The position numbers and the translations under genes are program-made. From DATJPR01 sp963811705 (GTDB taxonomy: Bacteria; Bacteroidota; Ignavibacteria; UBA10030; UBA6906), in assembly GCA_963811705.1 (NCBI GenBank), contig CAWESL010000017.1, positions 1 through 64,000 of the forward strand: DNA of 64,000 nucleotides, given 5' to 3'. The notes under the pieces are model-generated. The model had not been told where the DNA came from and ran no database searches. It saw only the letters and a list, made by a program, of their open reading frames with translations. This document shows positions 7,661 to 14,488 of this stretch, piece after piece (position 1 is the first letter of the stretch; each line of letters opens with the position of its first letter).

Positions 7661-8194
7661 ATGGCAAGACTCGTCTACGGACTAAACCAGTCTCTCGATG
7701 GCTACGTCGACCACATGAAGCTTGGCCCGCCCGTGCCCGCAGCCTTCCGTCACTTCCTCGAGCTGGTGCGTGGCGTGACGGGCCTCATCTACGGCCGACG
7801 GATGTACGAGATCATGCGCTACTGGGACGAAGATCTTCCTGATTGGGACGCGGAGGACCGCGACTTCGCGTCGGCGTGGCGGAGCCAGCCGAAGTGGGTC
7901 GTGTCGCATTCCCTGGAGTCAGTTGGCCCCAACGCCACGCTTATCTCGGATGACTTTGAGAAGATGATACGCAGGCTGAAGGTCGAGCTGGCTGGCGAGA
8001 TTCACGTTGGCGGGCCAGTTCTGGCGCACAGCCTGACCGAGGCCGGTCTGATCGATGAGTATCGACTTTACCTCCGCCCCGTCGTGCTTGGTGGTGGCGC
8101 GCCATTTTTCGCCGGCCCCCGGCCACCGCTCCACTTGGTGGCCAGTGATTTGATCGTCGATGACTTGATTCGGTTGACTTACATTCCTGCTTAA
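7661..8194 (+). CDS. Cassette 9: dihydrofolate-reductase-like protein (RibD C-terminal domain family)
   Basis: A 177-residue protein of the YyaP/YwjB type (RibD_C, DHFR-like fold). Family features: N-terminal MARLVYGLNQSLDGYVD, GLIYGRRMYEIMRYW, the W..QPKWVVSHSLESVGPNATLI segment, EIHVGGPVLAHSLTEAGLIDEYRLYLRPVVLGGGAPFF, and a basic/Leu end. These proteins have an NADPH-binding fold but their substrate is mostly unknown; they are not proven folate reductases, so a resistance role is not claimed. AGGAG about 12 bp before the ATG at 7661 supports the start. DHFR-like genes are known integron cargo, though the classic dfr cassettes are a different family. Confidence 0.88.
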   Translation: MARLVYGLNQSLDGYVDHMKLGPPVPAAFRHFLELVRGVTGLIYGRRMYEIMRYWDEDLPDWDAEDRDFASAWRSQPKWVVSHSLESVGPNATLISDDFEKMIRRLKVELAGEIHVGGPVLAHSLTEAGLIDEYRLYLRPVVLGGGAPFFAGPRPPLHLVASDLIVDDLIRLTYIPA

Positions 8195-8314
8195 TCGCCC
8201 GACTCGCCCGACAGACTGCGCTCGGAAACTCAAACGAGACACTTCCGAGATGTCTGCGCGCTGCGTGACACATCATTCTGCGCGGACACTTGGACGCGGA
8301 TTCCGGACGGGCGC

Positions 8315-8432
8315 GCCTAACAGGCGGCCCGCCAAAAGGTGAAGCATGGCGGGTAAACTCAGTCCGTCTCGTCCTTCGGACGAGACGAGACCTCGTCCCG
8401 ACTCTTGTCGGGACGGGCCGCGGCCGTTAGGG
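8315..8432 (+). repeat. attC-like site 10 (118-bp short form)
   Basis: R'' GCCTAAC at 8315-8321, R' GTTAGGG at 8426-8432. Same core-less architecture and length as site 6, and nearly identical in sequence. AAAAGGTG and ATG at 8346 open a frame that continues into the following T9SS gene. Confidence 0.84.
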
Positions 8433-8486
8433 CGCAGCCAGAGAATCGACGTACAAACTTGTTGGCACTTCAAGTCGGGAGGTCCC

Positions 8487-10124
8487 ATGTCATCAATCAA
8501 ACGCCAACGCTTCTTCACGCTTGTGGGGATTCTCCTTCTAACTGAACCTGCCGTTGGGGGATCCCATCAAGAGAATCAAGAGGCTTTGGATTCGACGAAA
8601 TTCAGAATCCTACAGGCAAACAGCGTCACGGTCAAGGTAAATGGCGACGGCTCTCTTGGGGATGTCGAATACGGCGGCGAAGGCGCCTGGCTCTTTGACA
8701 CCACTGTAATTCCCGTCTATGGAGTCCCGCGCGCTCCCATTGTCTACGATCACGGTCCCTGGATCATTGGGAAGGTGAACGGCACTCCTGCTGCCGGAAT
8801 CTCCTACTGGGGAACTTCGTTCGCTCCTGGTCCCGTCATCGATGGCCAGGCCGCCCTGAAGGTGCGCCCTCAAGACTCTTTGCGCTACCACCCCTACCGG
8901 ATTAACGCCCAATCGAGTCCCTCTGAGGCGGATTATACCACCTGGCCTTCTGATCTAGGCGCACCAGTGGACCCGTCGGGTGCACCACGGGTGCTCGGAG
9001 ATGAGATGGTATGGTCAGTATTCAATGCAGCCGACACCGCGGCCTATCCCTCCGATTGGGCACCGGGTCCCTTGGTTCATCTGCCCGTGGAAATCCGACA
9101 ATCGATGTATGCACATGCCAGCGCGCCGACGGACACAACGCTCCTTGCACACGCGGTCTTGCTGGAGTGGACCATAATCAACAAAGGAAGCGCCCTGATC
9201 GAATCTTGCTTCGTAGGGCTGTGGACGGATATCGATTTCGATGATATGGAAAACAATTTCCCTGCGGTGGATACTACGTTGAATCTTGGTTATTGCTGGG
9301 ATGGGCCTCAAAGCTGGAGTCTGAATCCCTATGCCGTAGGCTATGTGCTGCTCAATGGCCCGATTGTTCCCGATCAAAATGCCACTGCCAATGTTCGCGG
9401 AATCATCAAGCCGGGGTTCAGAAATCTCCCACTCTCTTCATTCTACGGAATCATCATGGATGTCGGTCCTGTCGATTGGTTTGTTACGGGACCAACGTCC
9501 ATTGTTTCCGCTTGGAATGTTGCTCGGGGATACGACAAGACCGGAGGAGTAATTATCGACTCAGTGTCAAATGCCCCGACCCGTTTCCCGTACAGCGGCG
9601 ATCCCATCACGGGGACAGGATGGGTCTACAACGAGGCCTACCGGAAAGGAAGCGAAGGCTTTCTAATGTTTACGGGCCCGTTCAATTTTGCCCCCGGGGA
9701 TACGCAGTGGGTGATGCTTGCACTTGTTCCTGCTCGGGGAAGCGATAGGCTGCAAAGTATTGCGGACCTTCGGGCAGACGCATATCGATTGCGATCGATG
9801 GGTTATGAAGAGGTCGTCAAGCAGACCACCCTCTCCCTTCCCCTACGGATATCTTATCCGACATCACCATCGCTCTTTCAGAACTACCCCAATCCCTTTA
9901 ATCCCACGACGACGATCAGGTATTTCTTGCCTTCTCGAACTTCAGTGACTGTAGGCGTTTTTTCCTTACTAGGGCAGCAGGTAATGACGTTGCAGGATGG
10001 GGTACAGCAAGCTGGATACCATGAGATCAGATTCGACGCGAGGGATCTTTCAACTGGGGTCTACCTTTGCCGATTCGCGACTCCGTATTTTGTCCAGACA
10101 ATGAAGCTGTTATTGCTTAGGTGA
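8487..10124 (+). CDS. Cassette 10: T9SS-secreted protein with type A sorting domain
   Basis: A 545-residue secreted protein. It begins MSSIKRQRFFTLVGILLLTEPAVGG (signal peptide). The large middle part has strand-rich segments (for example LEWTIINKGSALIESCFVGLWTDIDFDD), and a C-terminal domain of about 80 residues opens SLFQNYPNPFNPTTTIRYF and ends VQTMKLLLLR. That ending is the T9SS type A sorting signal, so the protein should pass the outer membrane and be anchored or released at the surface. Function of the body is unknown. GGGAGG before the ATG at 8487 supports the start. At 1.6 kb this is the largest cassette gene here. Confidence 0.85.
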   Translation: MSSIKRQRFFTLVGILLLTEPAVGGSHQENQEALDSTKFRILQANSVTVKVNGDGSLGDVEYGGEGAWLFDTTVIPVYGVPRAPIVYDHGPWIIGKVNGTPAAGISYWGTSFAPGPVIDGQAALKVRPQDSLRYHPYRINAQSSPSEADYTTWPSDLGAPVDPSGAPRVLGDEMVWSVFNAADTAAYPSDWAPGPLVHLPVEIRQSMYAHASAPTDTTLLAHAVLLEWTIINKGSALIESCFVGLWTDIDFDDMENNFPAVDTTLNLGYCWDGPQSWSLNPYAVGYVLLNGPIVPDQNATANVRGIIKPGFRNLPLSSFYGIIMDVGPVDWFVTGPTSIVSAWNVARGYDKTGGVIIDSVSNAPTRFPYSGDPITGTGWVYNEAYRKGSEGFLMFTGPFNFAPGDTQWVMLALVPARGSDRLQSIADLRADAYRLRSMGYEEVVKQTTLSLPLRISYPTSPSLFQNYPNPFNPTTTIRYFLPSRTSVTVGVFSLLGQQVMTLQDGVQQAGYHEIRFDARDLSTGVYLCRFATPYFVQTMKLLLLR

Positions 10125-10170
10125 TCATTCATGACTCAAAGTCTCTGTGAATTGTGTTCTTGTTGCTGCG

Positions 10171-10411
10171 CCCTAACACGCGTTTGCACCTGACGGAAGG
10201 CCGCACACTACAGACGAGACGGGCGTGAAGCGGAGCAAGAGCGGAAACAACGAATGGTCAGTATCTGAACGTACCCTTGCGGTGAGTGGAAGTTGGTTCC
10301 GCCGCAGGTTCCGCGCAATGGAAATCCAAGTAGCGGGATCCTCGATTTGACGACGACTTGGCTGAGAAACGCTAAGTCGTGTCAAATCGGGATGAAACGC
10401 GGCCGTTAGGC
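10171..10411 (+). repeat. attC-like site 11 (GCGTTT-arm subtype)
   Basis: R'' CCCTAAC at 10171-10177, R' GTTAGGC at 10405-10411, 241 bp. The inner arms are GCGTTT and AAACGC, which pair. A bulged hairpin sits at 10343-10389 with one unpaired base at the same place as in sites 1, 5 and 12. Confidence 0.87.
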
Positions 10412-10705
10412 CGCGGGCATTCGACGCTTACGTGGCCGTCTACGGAGTTCGGAGACCTTCTCGGCAAGGAGCATCTTCATCATCGACTGGTATGGGACGT
10501 CAGCCTGGTTCGCAATGATTCGTATATGTGCCAAGAGCGATTCGGGTAACCGAATCGAGATAATCCGGCTGGTGGGCTTGAGGTTTGGGAAGGAAGCTCG
10601 GGCAGCGCTCGAAGGGTCAAAGTAGTCGGAGATGTCATGCTTTGCCCAGAACTTGCGTTCGGCATCCTCTGAGGCAAATTTAGGGATTCTTTTCAAGCGC
10701 TTCAT
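10406..10705 (-). CDS. brnA: Cassette 11: BrnA-like antitoxin
   Basis: A 99-residue antitoxin. The N-terminal part (MKRLKRIPKFASEDAERKFWAKHDISDYFD) is typical of BrnA/DUF3680-like proteins, and the C-terminal half is a ribbon-helix-helix DNA-binding domain (RIISIRLPESLLAHIRIIANQADVPYQSMMKMLLAEKV) ended by a basic tail. BrnA neutralises BrnT and represses the operon. It overlaps the toxin gene by 26 nt. The TAA stop is the complement of TTA at 10406-10408 inside the R' box of attC site 11, the same design as DUF2442 in cassette 2. Confidence 0.87.
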   Translation of the reverse strand: MKRLKRIPKFASEDAERKFWAKHDISDYFDPSSAARASFPNLKPTSRIISIRLPESLLAHIRIIANQADVPYQSMMKMLLAEKVSELRRRPRKRRMPAA

Positions 10706-10988
10706 CGTAGATTCTCCGTTCCTTCTTTGACATATCGCCCGCCGATATCACGCGGATGCGGGTCTTCCGGACGGTGAACACAATCACGAGTCGTCGCTCT
10801 GCAAGCGTCCGTCCGAGGAGCGCGAGACGAGTCTCGATCTGAGAGTGTTGCGGATCCGGTAACAAGACGATCGGTTCATTGAAAAAGGCTTCTTCTGCCT
10901 CAGTCCAGTGAACCTTATGTCGTTTCCAGTTCTTGTCGCGATTTCCGTCGTCCCATTCGAAACCATCCAATGATAGGAGATCGATCAT
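10680..10988 (-). CDS. brnT: Cassette 11: BrnT-like toxin (DUF497)
   Basis: A 102-residue protein with the BrnT/DUF497 pattern: FEWDDGNRDKNWKRHKVHWTEAEEAFFNEP, then RLALLGRTLAERRLVIVFTVRKTRIRVISAGDMSKKERRIYDEA. BrnT toxins have a RelE-like fold and act as ribonucleases. It is the first gene of the pair, with the antitoxin second, the usual BrnTA order and opposite to the Phd/RelE cassettes. Driven by the promoter at 11017-11045. Confidence 0.9.
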   Translation of the reverse strand: MIDLLSLDGFEWDDGNRDKNWKRHKVHWTEAEEAFFNEPIVLLPDPQHSQIETRLALLGRTLAERRLVIVFTVRKTRIRVISAGDMSKKERRIYDEALEKNP

Positions 10989-11016
10989 CTTTGAGCCATT
11001 GTCCGCATATATGTGT

Positions 11017-11045
11017 AATATATACAGCTCCCGGCCTCATGTCAA
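11017..11045 (-). promoter_or_regulatory. Sigma-70-type promoter of brnTA cassette 11
   Basis: Minus-strand TTGACA (complement of 11040-11045) and TATATT (complement of 11017-11022) have a 17-bp spacer, a near-perfect consensus. The -35 is 12 bp from the R'' box of attC site 12. The AT-rich ATATAT...TATATA stretch around the -10 could be a BrnA operator. Confidence 0.78.
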
Positions 11046-11057
11046 GTCCTACTGGCC

Positions 11058-11349
11058 GCCTAACAAGCGGCCCGCCAAAAGGTGAAGCATGGTGGGTAAA
11101 CTGGAGCCCGCCAAGAAGACGGCGGGCGGGCTGACGGACGGACCCTCCATCAAAAGTGGCTGGCGTGAAACGATTTCAAGAATCGAAACAACGGATCCTC
11201 TAAGTTCTCAACGTCCCGTGATTCCAGAAAGGACCAGTCTCCGCCGCCGCTTCCGCTCATTGGATCATCATGCGAGCGGAATCCTCGATTCGACAACAAC
11301 TTAACTGGGAGACGTTCGGTTGTGTCGAATCGGGCCGCGGCCGTTAGGC
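11058..11349 (+). repeat. attC-like site 12
   Basis: R'' GCCTAAC at 11058-11064, R' GTTAGGC at 11343-11349, 292 bp. Two left hairpins, core, then a bulged hairpin at 11286-11332 like that of site 1. Confidence 0.86.
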
Positions 11350-11414
11350 GGTTTCACTTGGGCGATTTCCATATGCCAACTCTAACATATCCTCATTCCA
11401 ACCGGAGCAGTTTC

Positions 11415-12029
11415 ATGAAACGTATACTGACATTTGTGAGCATAGTCATGGTTTCGACGTCAACGTACTGCCAGACAGATGGTCAATATTTGAAGTCGAA
11501 AGCTCTTCAATTTAGCTTTAATGGTCTGAATCTCTCGTCCTTTGGGGGAGGCGTCGGAGGCAAAATCTGGATAGACGATCGCAACGCTCTCTCGCTTGCC
11601 ATAGGTGGAACCCATAGTTACGACAACTCGGACGCAAATCCTCTACAAACTGGTCAAACCAATTCTCAATCGTTTGTTCAACTTCAATTTGGCGTCGAAC
11701 TGCATTCCTTCCTCTCAAACGAGTTCTCTCCCTACGTTATCGGAGCCATTTTTGGGAGGTACGAAAGCCGGAATTCCAAGGCAACCTACCCTTGGACTTC
11801 GACTTCTCAGGAATCAAAATACAGATCTACCAACATTGGCCTCCTGGTCGGTTTTGGGGCTGAGTACTGGATCAGTAACAGAATGTCACTTTCCGGTCAG
11901 CAAACATTCCAATTCAGCTACGGAATCGGGAGCCAAGAAGACATCTCCTCCGTGGATACCAAGCAGAACACTCACGGGCTTGACGTCGGACTCGGGACTT
12001 CTTCTTTAATCCTCTCTGTCTATTTTTAG
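11415..12029 (+). CDS. Cassette 12: predicted outer-membrane beta-barrel protein
   Basis: A 204-residue protein with signal peptide MKRILTFVSIVMVSTSTYCQ. The mature part alternates Gly-rich turns and amphipathic strands (LSSFGGGVGGKIWIDDRNALSLAIGGTHSY, SFVQLQFGVELHSFL, SPYVIGAIFGRYES) and ends SSLILSVYF with a terminal Phe, typical of an OmpW/OmpA-like barrel. No specific family is recognised. GGAG precedes the ATG at 11415. This cassette is visibly more AT-rich than its neighbours, which suggests a different origin. Confidence 0.72.
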   Translation: MKRILTFVSIVMVSTSTYCQTDGQYLKSKALQFSFNGLNLSSFGGGVGGKIWIDDRNALSLAIGGTHSYDNSDANPLQTGQTNSQSFVQLQFGVELHSFLSNEFSPYVIGAIFGRYESRNSKATYPWTSTSQESKYRSTNIGLLVGFGAEYWISNRMSLSGQQTFQFSYGIGSQEDISSVDTKQNTHGLDVGLGTSSLILSVYF

Positions 12030-12037
12030 GGTAGGCC

Positions 12038-12328
12038 GCCTAACAAGCGGCCCGTCAAAAGGTGAAGCATGGCGGGTAAACTGGAGCCCGCCAAGAAGAT
12101 GGCGGGCGGGCTGACGGAAGGACCCTTTGGGGAATACGGCCGGCGTGAAACAAGTTCAAGAAACGAAACAACGGTAAAGCGAAGATCTCAACGTACTCTA
12201 ATTCAATAGTGTATCGATTCCCGCCGCTGCCCGCCACAAAGATGGCGGGTAAACTCAGTCCGTCTCGTCCTTCGGACGAGACGAGACCTCGTCCCGACTC
12301 TTGTCGGGACGGGCCGCGGCCGTTAGGC
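12038..12328 (+). repeat. attC-like site 13
   Basis: R'' GCCTAAC at 12038-12044, R' GTTAGGC at 12322-12328, 291 bp, full-length form almost the same as site 8. Confidence 0.87.
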
Positions 12329-12349
12329 CGCACGCCCAGAAAGACACTC

Positions 12350-12889
12350 ATGCAAACTATCCGGAAGTTCATGCTTTCATCTCCCACATGGGTGATCTTC
12401 GGACTCATGGTCGTGGGACCTTTGGTATCCTTGCTGGTTCGTGGAAAGGCGAGTGACTCGTACTATTCACATTCAGCATTCGCTTTCTCAGCTGCCTGCG
12501 TTGCACTGTGGTACATCACAACAATCACGGCCGCCAACCGTACCCGGTCGCTATTCAAGCCGTGGACGGTCGTGTTGTGTGGGTTAATCCTTGTGTGCTA
12601 CGTGACTTTGCCGTTGTGTCGCGAAATCCTCTCGGGATTTCAGATCATTGATAGCGCGGGGCACAGTACAGATGTCGCCTCAACCGTGGTGATTGTGTGG
12701 AGTCTAGCCGCCAGTGTCGGAGTGCTCGTCGTGGCATTCATCGCTTCGAAGTCGCTTTGTACGTCGAGTGCTGTGGAAAAGCCGAGAATCGGGGACATCA
12801 TCATCGTGTTTCTAGCGTTCACGCTCTATCCACTGGGCGTGTGGTTCCTTCAACCGAAGCTGACTGAGCTTCACAGGCGTGCGGCCTAA
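12350..12889 (+). CDS. Cassette 13: predicted four-helix membrane protein, unknown function
   Basis: I do not recognise the family. The 179-residue product has about four hydrophobic segments: WVIFGLMVVGPLVSLLV, FAFSAACVALWYITTIT, WTVVLCGLILVCYVTLPL plus VVIVWSLAASVGVLVVAFI, and IIIVFLAFTLYPLGVWFL. The ATG at 12350 is used (28 bp from the R' box); an ATG at 12371 is possible. The TAA stop at 12887-12889 is part of the R'' box of attC site 14, so recombination at this site keeps the stop codon while placing the attC directly against the gene. Confidence 0.7.
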   Translation: MQTIRKFMLSSPTWVIFGLMVVGPLVSLLVRGKASDSYYSHSAFAFSAACVALWYITTITAANRTRSLFKPWTVVLCGLILVCYVTLPLCREILSGFQIIDSAGHSTDVASTVVIVWSLAASVGVLVVAFIASKSLCTSSAVEKPRIGDIIIVFLAFTLYPLGVWFLQPKLTELHRRAA

Positions 12890-13094
12890 CAATCGGCCCG
12901 CCCGACCGCATGGGAGATCATCTATGGTCAGGCGGGCGGGCTGACGGAAGGAAGCGTCAACAAGAGTGGCCGGCGTGAAACGAGTTCAAGAGATGAAACA
13001 ACGGTGGGGCGTACTTCTCAACGTGCCATCATTCAATAGTGTATCCAATTCCGCCTCGTCCCGACACTGTCGGGACGGGTCGCGGCCGTTAGGC
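12884..13094 (+). repeat. attC-like site 14
   Basis: R'' GCCTAAC at 12884-12890 (containing the stop codon of the previous gene), R' GTTAGGC at 13088-13094, 211 bp. The left part carries a different hairpin (CCCGCC...GACC / GGTC...GGCGGG) and the right part GTCCCGAC/GTCGGGAC only. Confidence 0.82.
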
Positions 13095-13117
13095 GGCAAC
13101 TCAAACGTGGCCGGACG

Positions 13118-13807
13118 ATGCGTATTCCAATTCTCTTTGTGACCTACCTGCTTGTCGTCGCGGAGTCACTCGCGACGGAATCGGACAGTTCCCGTTTCGG
13201 GTACCTGTCCGTTCACACCGGTGGCTTCTTTGCAGCGCGTCCGGGATTCGGCGACACTTACGGGTCGATCGTCTCCTTTGCCGTCGGGGGCCAAGTCGCC
13301 CTACCACTATCTCGACAGTTTCAGTTGATCGGTGCCGTGACCTACATTTCGAATACCGGATCGCCACTGAGAACTTTGAGTTCATTTGTACCCGGATCAG
13401 GGTACAGTGGCGTGGGGCAGGCTCGAGAGGGTACAATCGGACTCCGGCAACTTCTGATTAATGCCGGGACTGAGATTCGGTTCATCTTGTCAGAGCAGTG
13501 GACATTCTTCGCAAGTGGGGGACTGACCTTCTGCAGAACTGTCGAGGCGCTCAGTTCGCCGCCTCCCGGGGCTTCTGATCAAACGGCGAACGGGTCCATT
13601 TCTCCATTGCAGGAGTGGATTGTTGGAATATTTCTCGGACCGACGCTAGAGTTCAAGTTTGCCGATAGCCCGTGGGCGCTCGCTATAGCTGCGACATACA
13701 ATGTATCGGGGGTCGATCTTCTGGAGATCACTGGACAGAAGCTCGGGCTTAGTTCAACCTTTGCTGTCCGGTACTATTTCCCATTCAACGACCGCCGGAA
13801 GCGGTAG
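13118..13807 (+). CDS. Cassette 14: predicted outer-membrane beta-barrel protein
   Basis: A 229-residue protein with signal peptide MRIPILFVTYLLVVAESLA. The mature part looks like an outer-membrane barrel: SFAVGGQVALPLSRQFQLIGAVTYIS, LLINAGTEIRFIL, WTFFASGGLTF, GPTLEFKF and a late strand SSTFAVRYYFPF, followed by a short basic tail. No family name can be given. The TAG stop at 13805-13807 abuts the decayed start of site 15. Start ATG 13118 is 30 bp after the start of the R' box. Confidence 0.72.
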   Translation: MRIPILFVTYLLVVAESLATESDSSRFGYLSVHTGGFFAARPGFGDTYGSIVSFAVGGQVALPLSRQFQLIGAVTYISNTGSPLRTLSSFVPGSGYSGVGQAREGTIGLRQLLINAGTEIRFILSEQWTFFASGGLTFCRTVEALSSPPPGASDQTANGSISPLQEWIVGIFLGPTLEFKFADSPWALAIAATYNVSGVDLLEITGQKLGLSSTFAVRYYFPFNDRRKR

Positions 13808-14144
13808 CTAGCGAGTTCCCGCCTCACCGCATGGGAGATCATCTATGGTCAGGCGAGCGGGCTGACGGAAGGAAAGTGGTTCGAAAGCGGCTACCGTGAA
13901 GCGAAGTGAAAGTATCGAAACAACGTTTCTTTGGAAATCTCAACGTACCTTAATCAAAGAGTGAATCCAATTCCGCCGGAGCCCCTCGACTCGGCCCGCA
14001 AGAAGAACGCGGGCCTCGCTCGGGACAGTGAGCGAGCGACAACCGCGATAGTACCAGGGGAGCAAATCGAAGCCTTCCAGTCCCCTCTGGGTTCGACCCT
14101 GAGCCAAGTCGAAGGGTCGAACCGCTCAACCGGGAACGTTAGGC
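13806..14144 (+). repeat. attC-like site 15 (decayed R'', longest copy)
   Basis: The right R' GTTAGGC is intact at 14138-14144, and the internal hairpin and core match site 14. At the left the R'' box is unrecognisable (AGCTAGC where GCCTAAC is expected), so the left edge near 13806 is approximate. The right half has its own insert with a TTCGACCCT/AGGGTCGAA hairpin and lacks GGCCGCGGCC. About 339 bp. Confidence 0.6.
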
Positions 14145-14184
14145 GGCTCGCGCATCCCGACAAGATCCTTTGAAGTGAACGCAC

Positions 14185-14469
14185 ATGAACATTGCAGACT
14201 ACATTGTAATTGTCTTCGGGTTTCTCCTCTTGGTCTTGATTCTCCTTGAACTCAGACACAAGGTTCTTGTGGGAAGGTTGCAGGAACCCACTCAAGCTGA
14301 TGCAATCTTCTGGAAGTGGGGGATCTTCTACTTCAATCCGGCAGATCCTCGGATTGTCGTTCCCAAAAGGATTCCTTCCCTTGGCTGGACACTCAATTTC
14401 GCGCAACCGATCTCGTATGCGTTCTTTGTGACCCTGATACTTATTGTGTTGCTCAGTCGAGCGCTTTAA
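14185..14469 (+). CDS. Cassette 15: DUF5808-like small membrane protein
   Basis: A 94-residue protein with two membrane segments (IVIVFGFLLLVLILLEL near the N terminus and ISYAFFVTLILIVLLSRAL at the end). Between them lies a conserved-looking stretch, FWKWGIFYFNPADPRIVVPKR followed by GWTLNFAQP, which matches what I know of DUF5808 proteins. Function unknown. It follows site 15 by 40 bp and precedes the last site. Confidence 0.7.
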   Translation: MNIADYIVIVFGFLLLVLILLELRHKVLVGRLQEPTQADAIFWKWGIFYFNPADPRIVVPKRIPSLGWTLNFAQPISYAFFVTLILIVLLSRAL

Positions 14470-14488
14470 TGAACAGCTGGTGCTCACC

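Noticed and set aside
7661..8194. Trimethoprim-resistance dfr cassette
   Set aside because: The protein is a RibD_C/YyaP-type DHFR-like protein, not DfrA or DfrB; the fold is shared but the key resistance family motifs are not.
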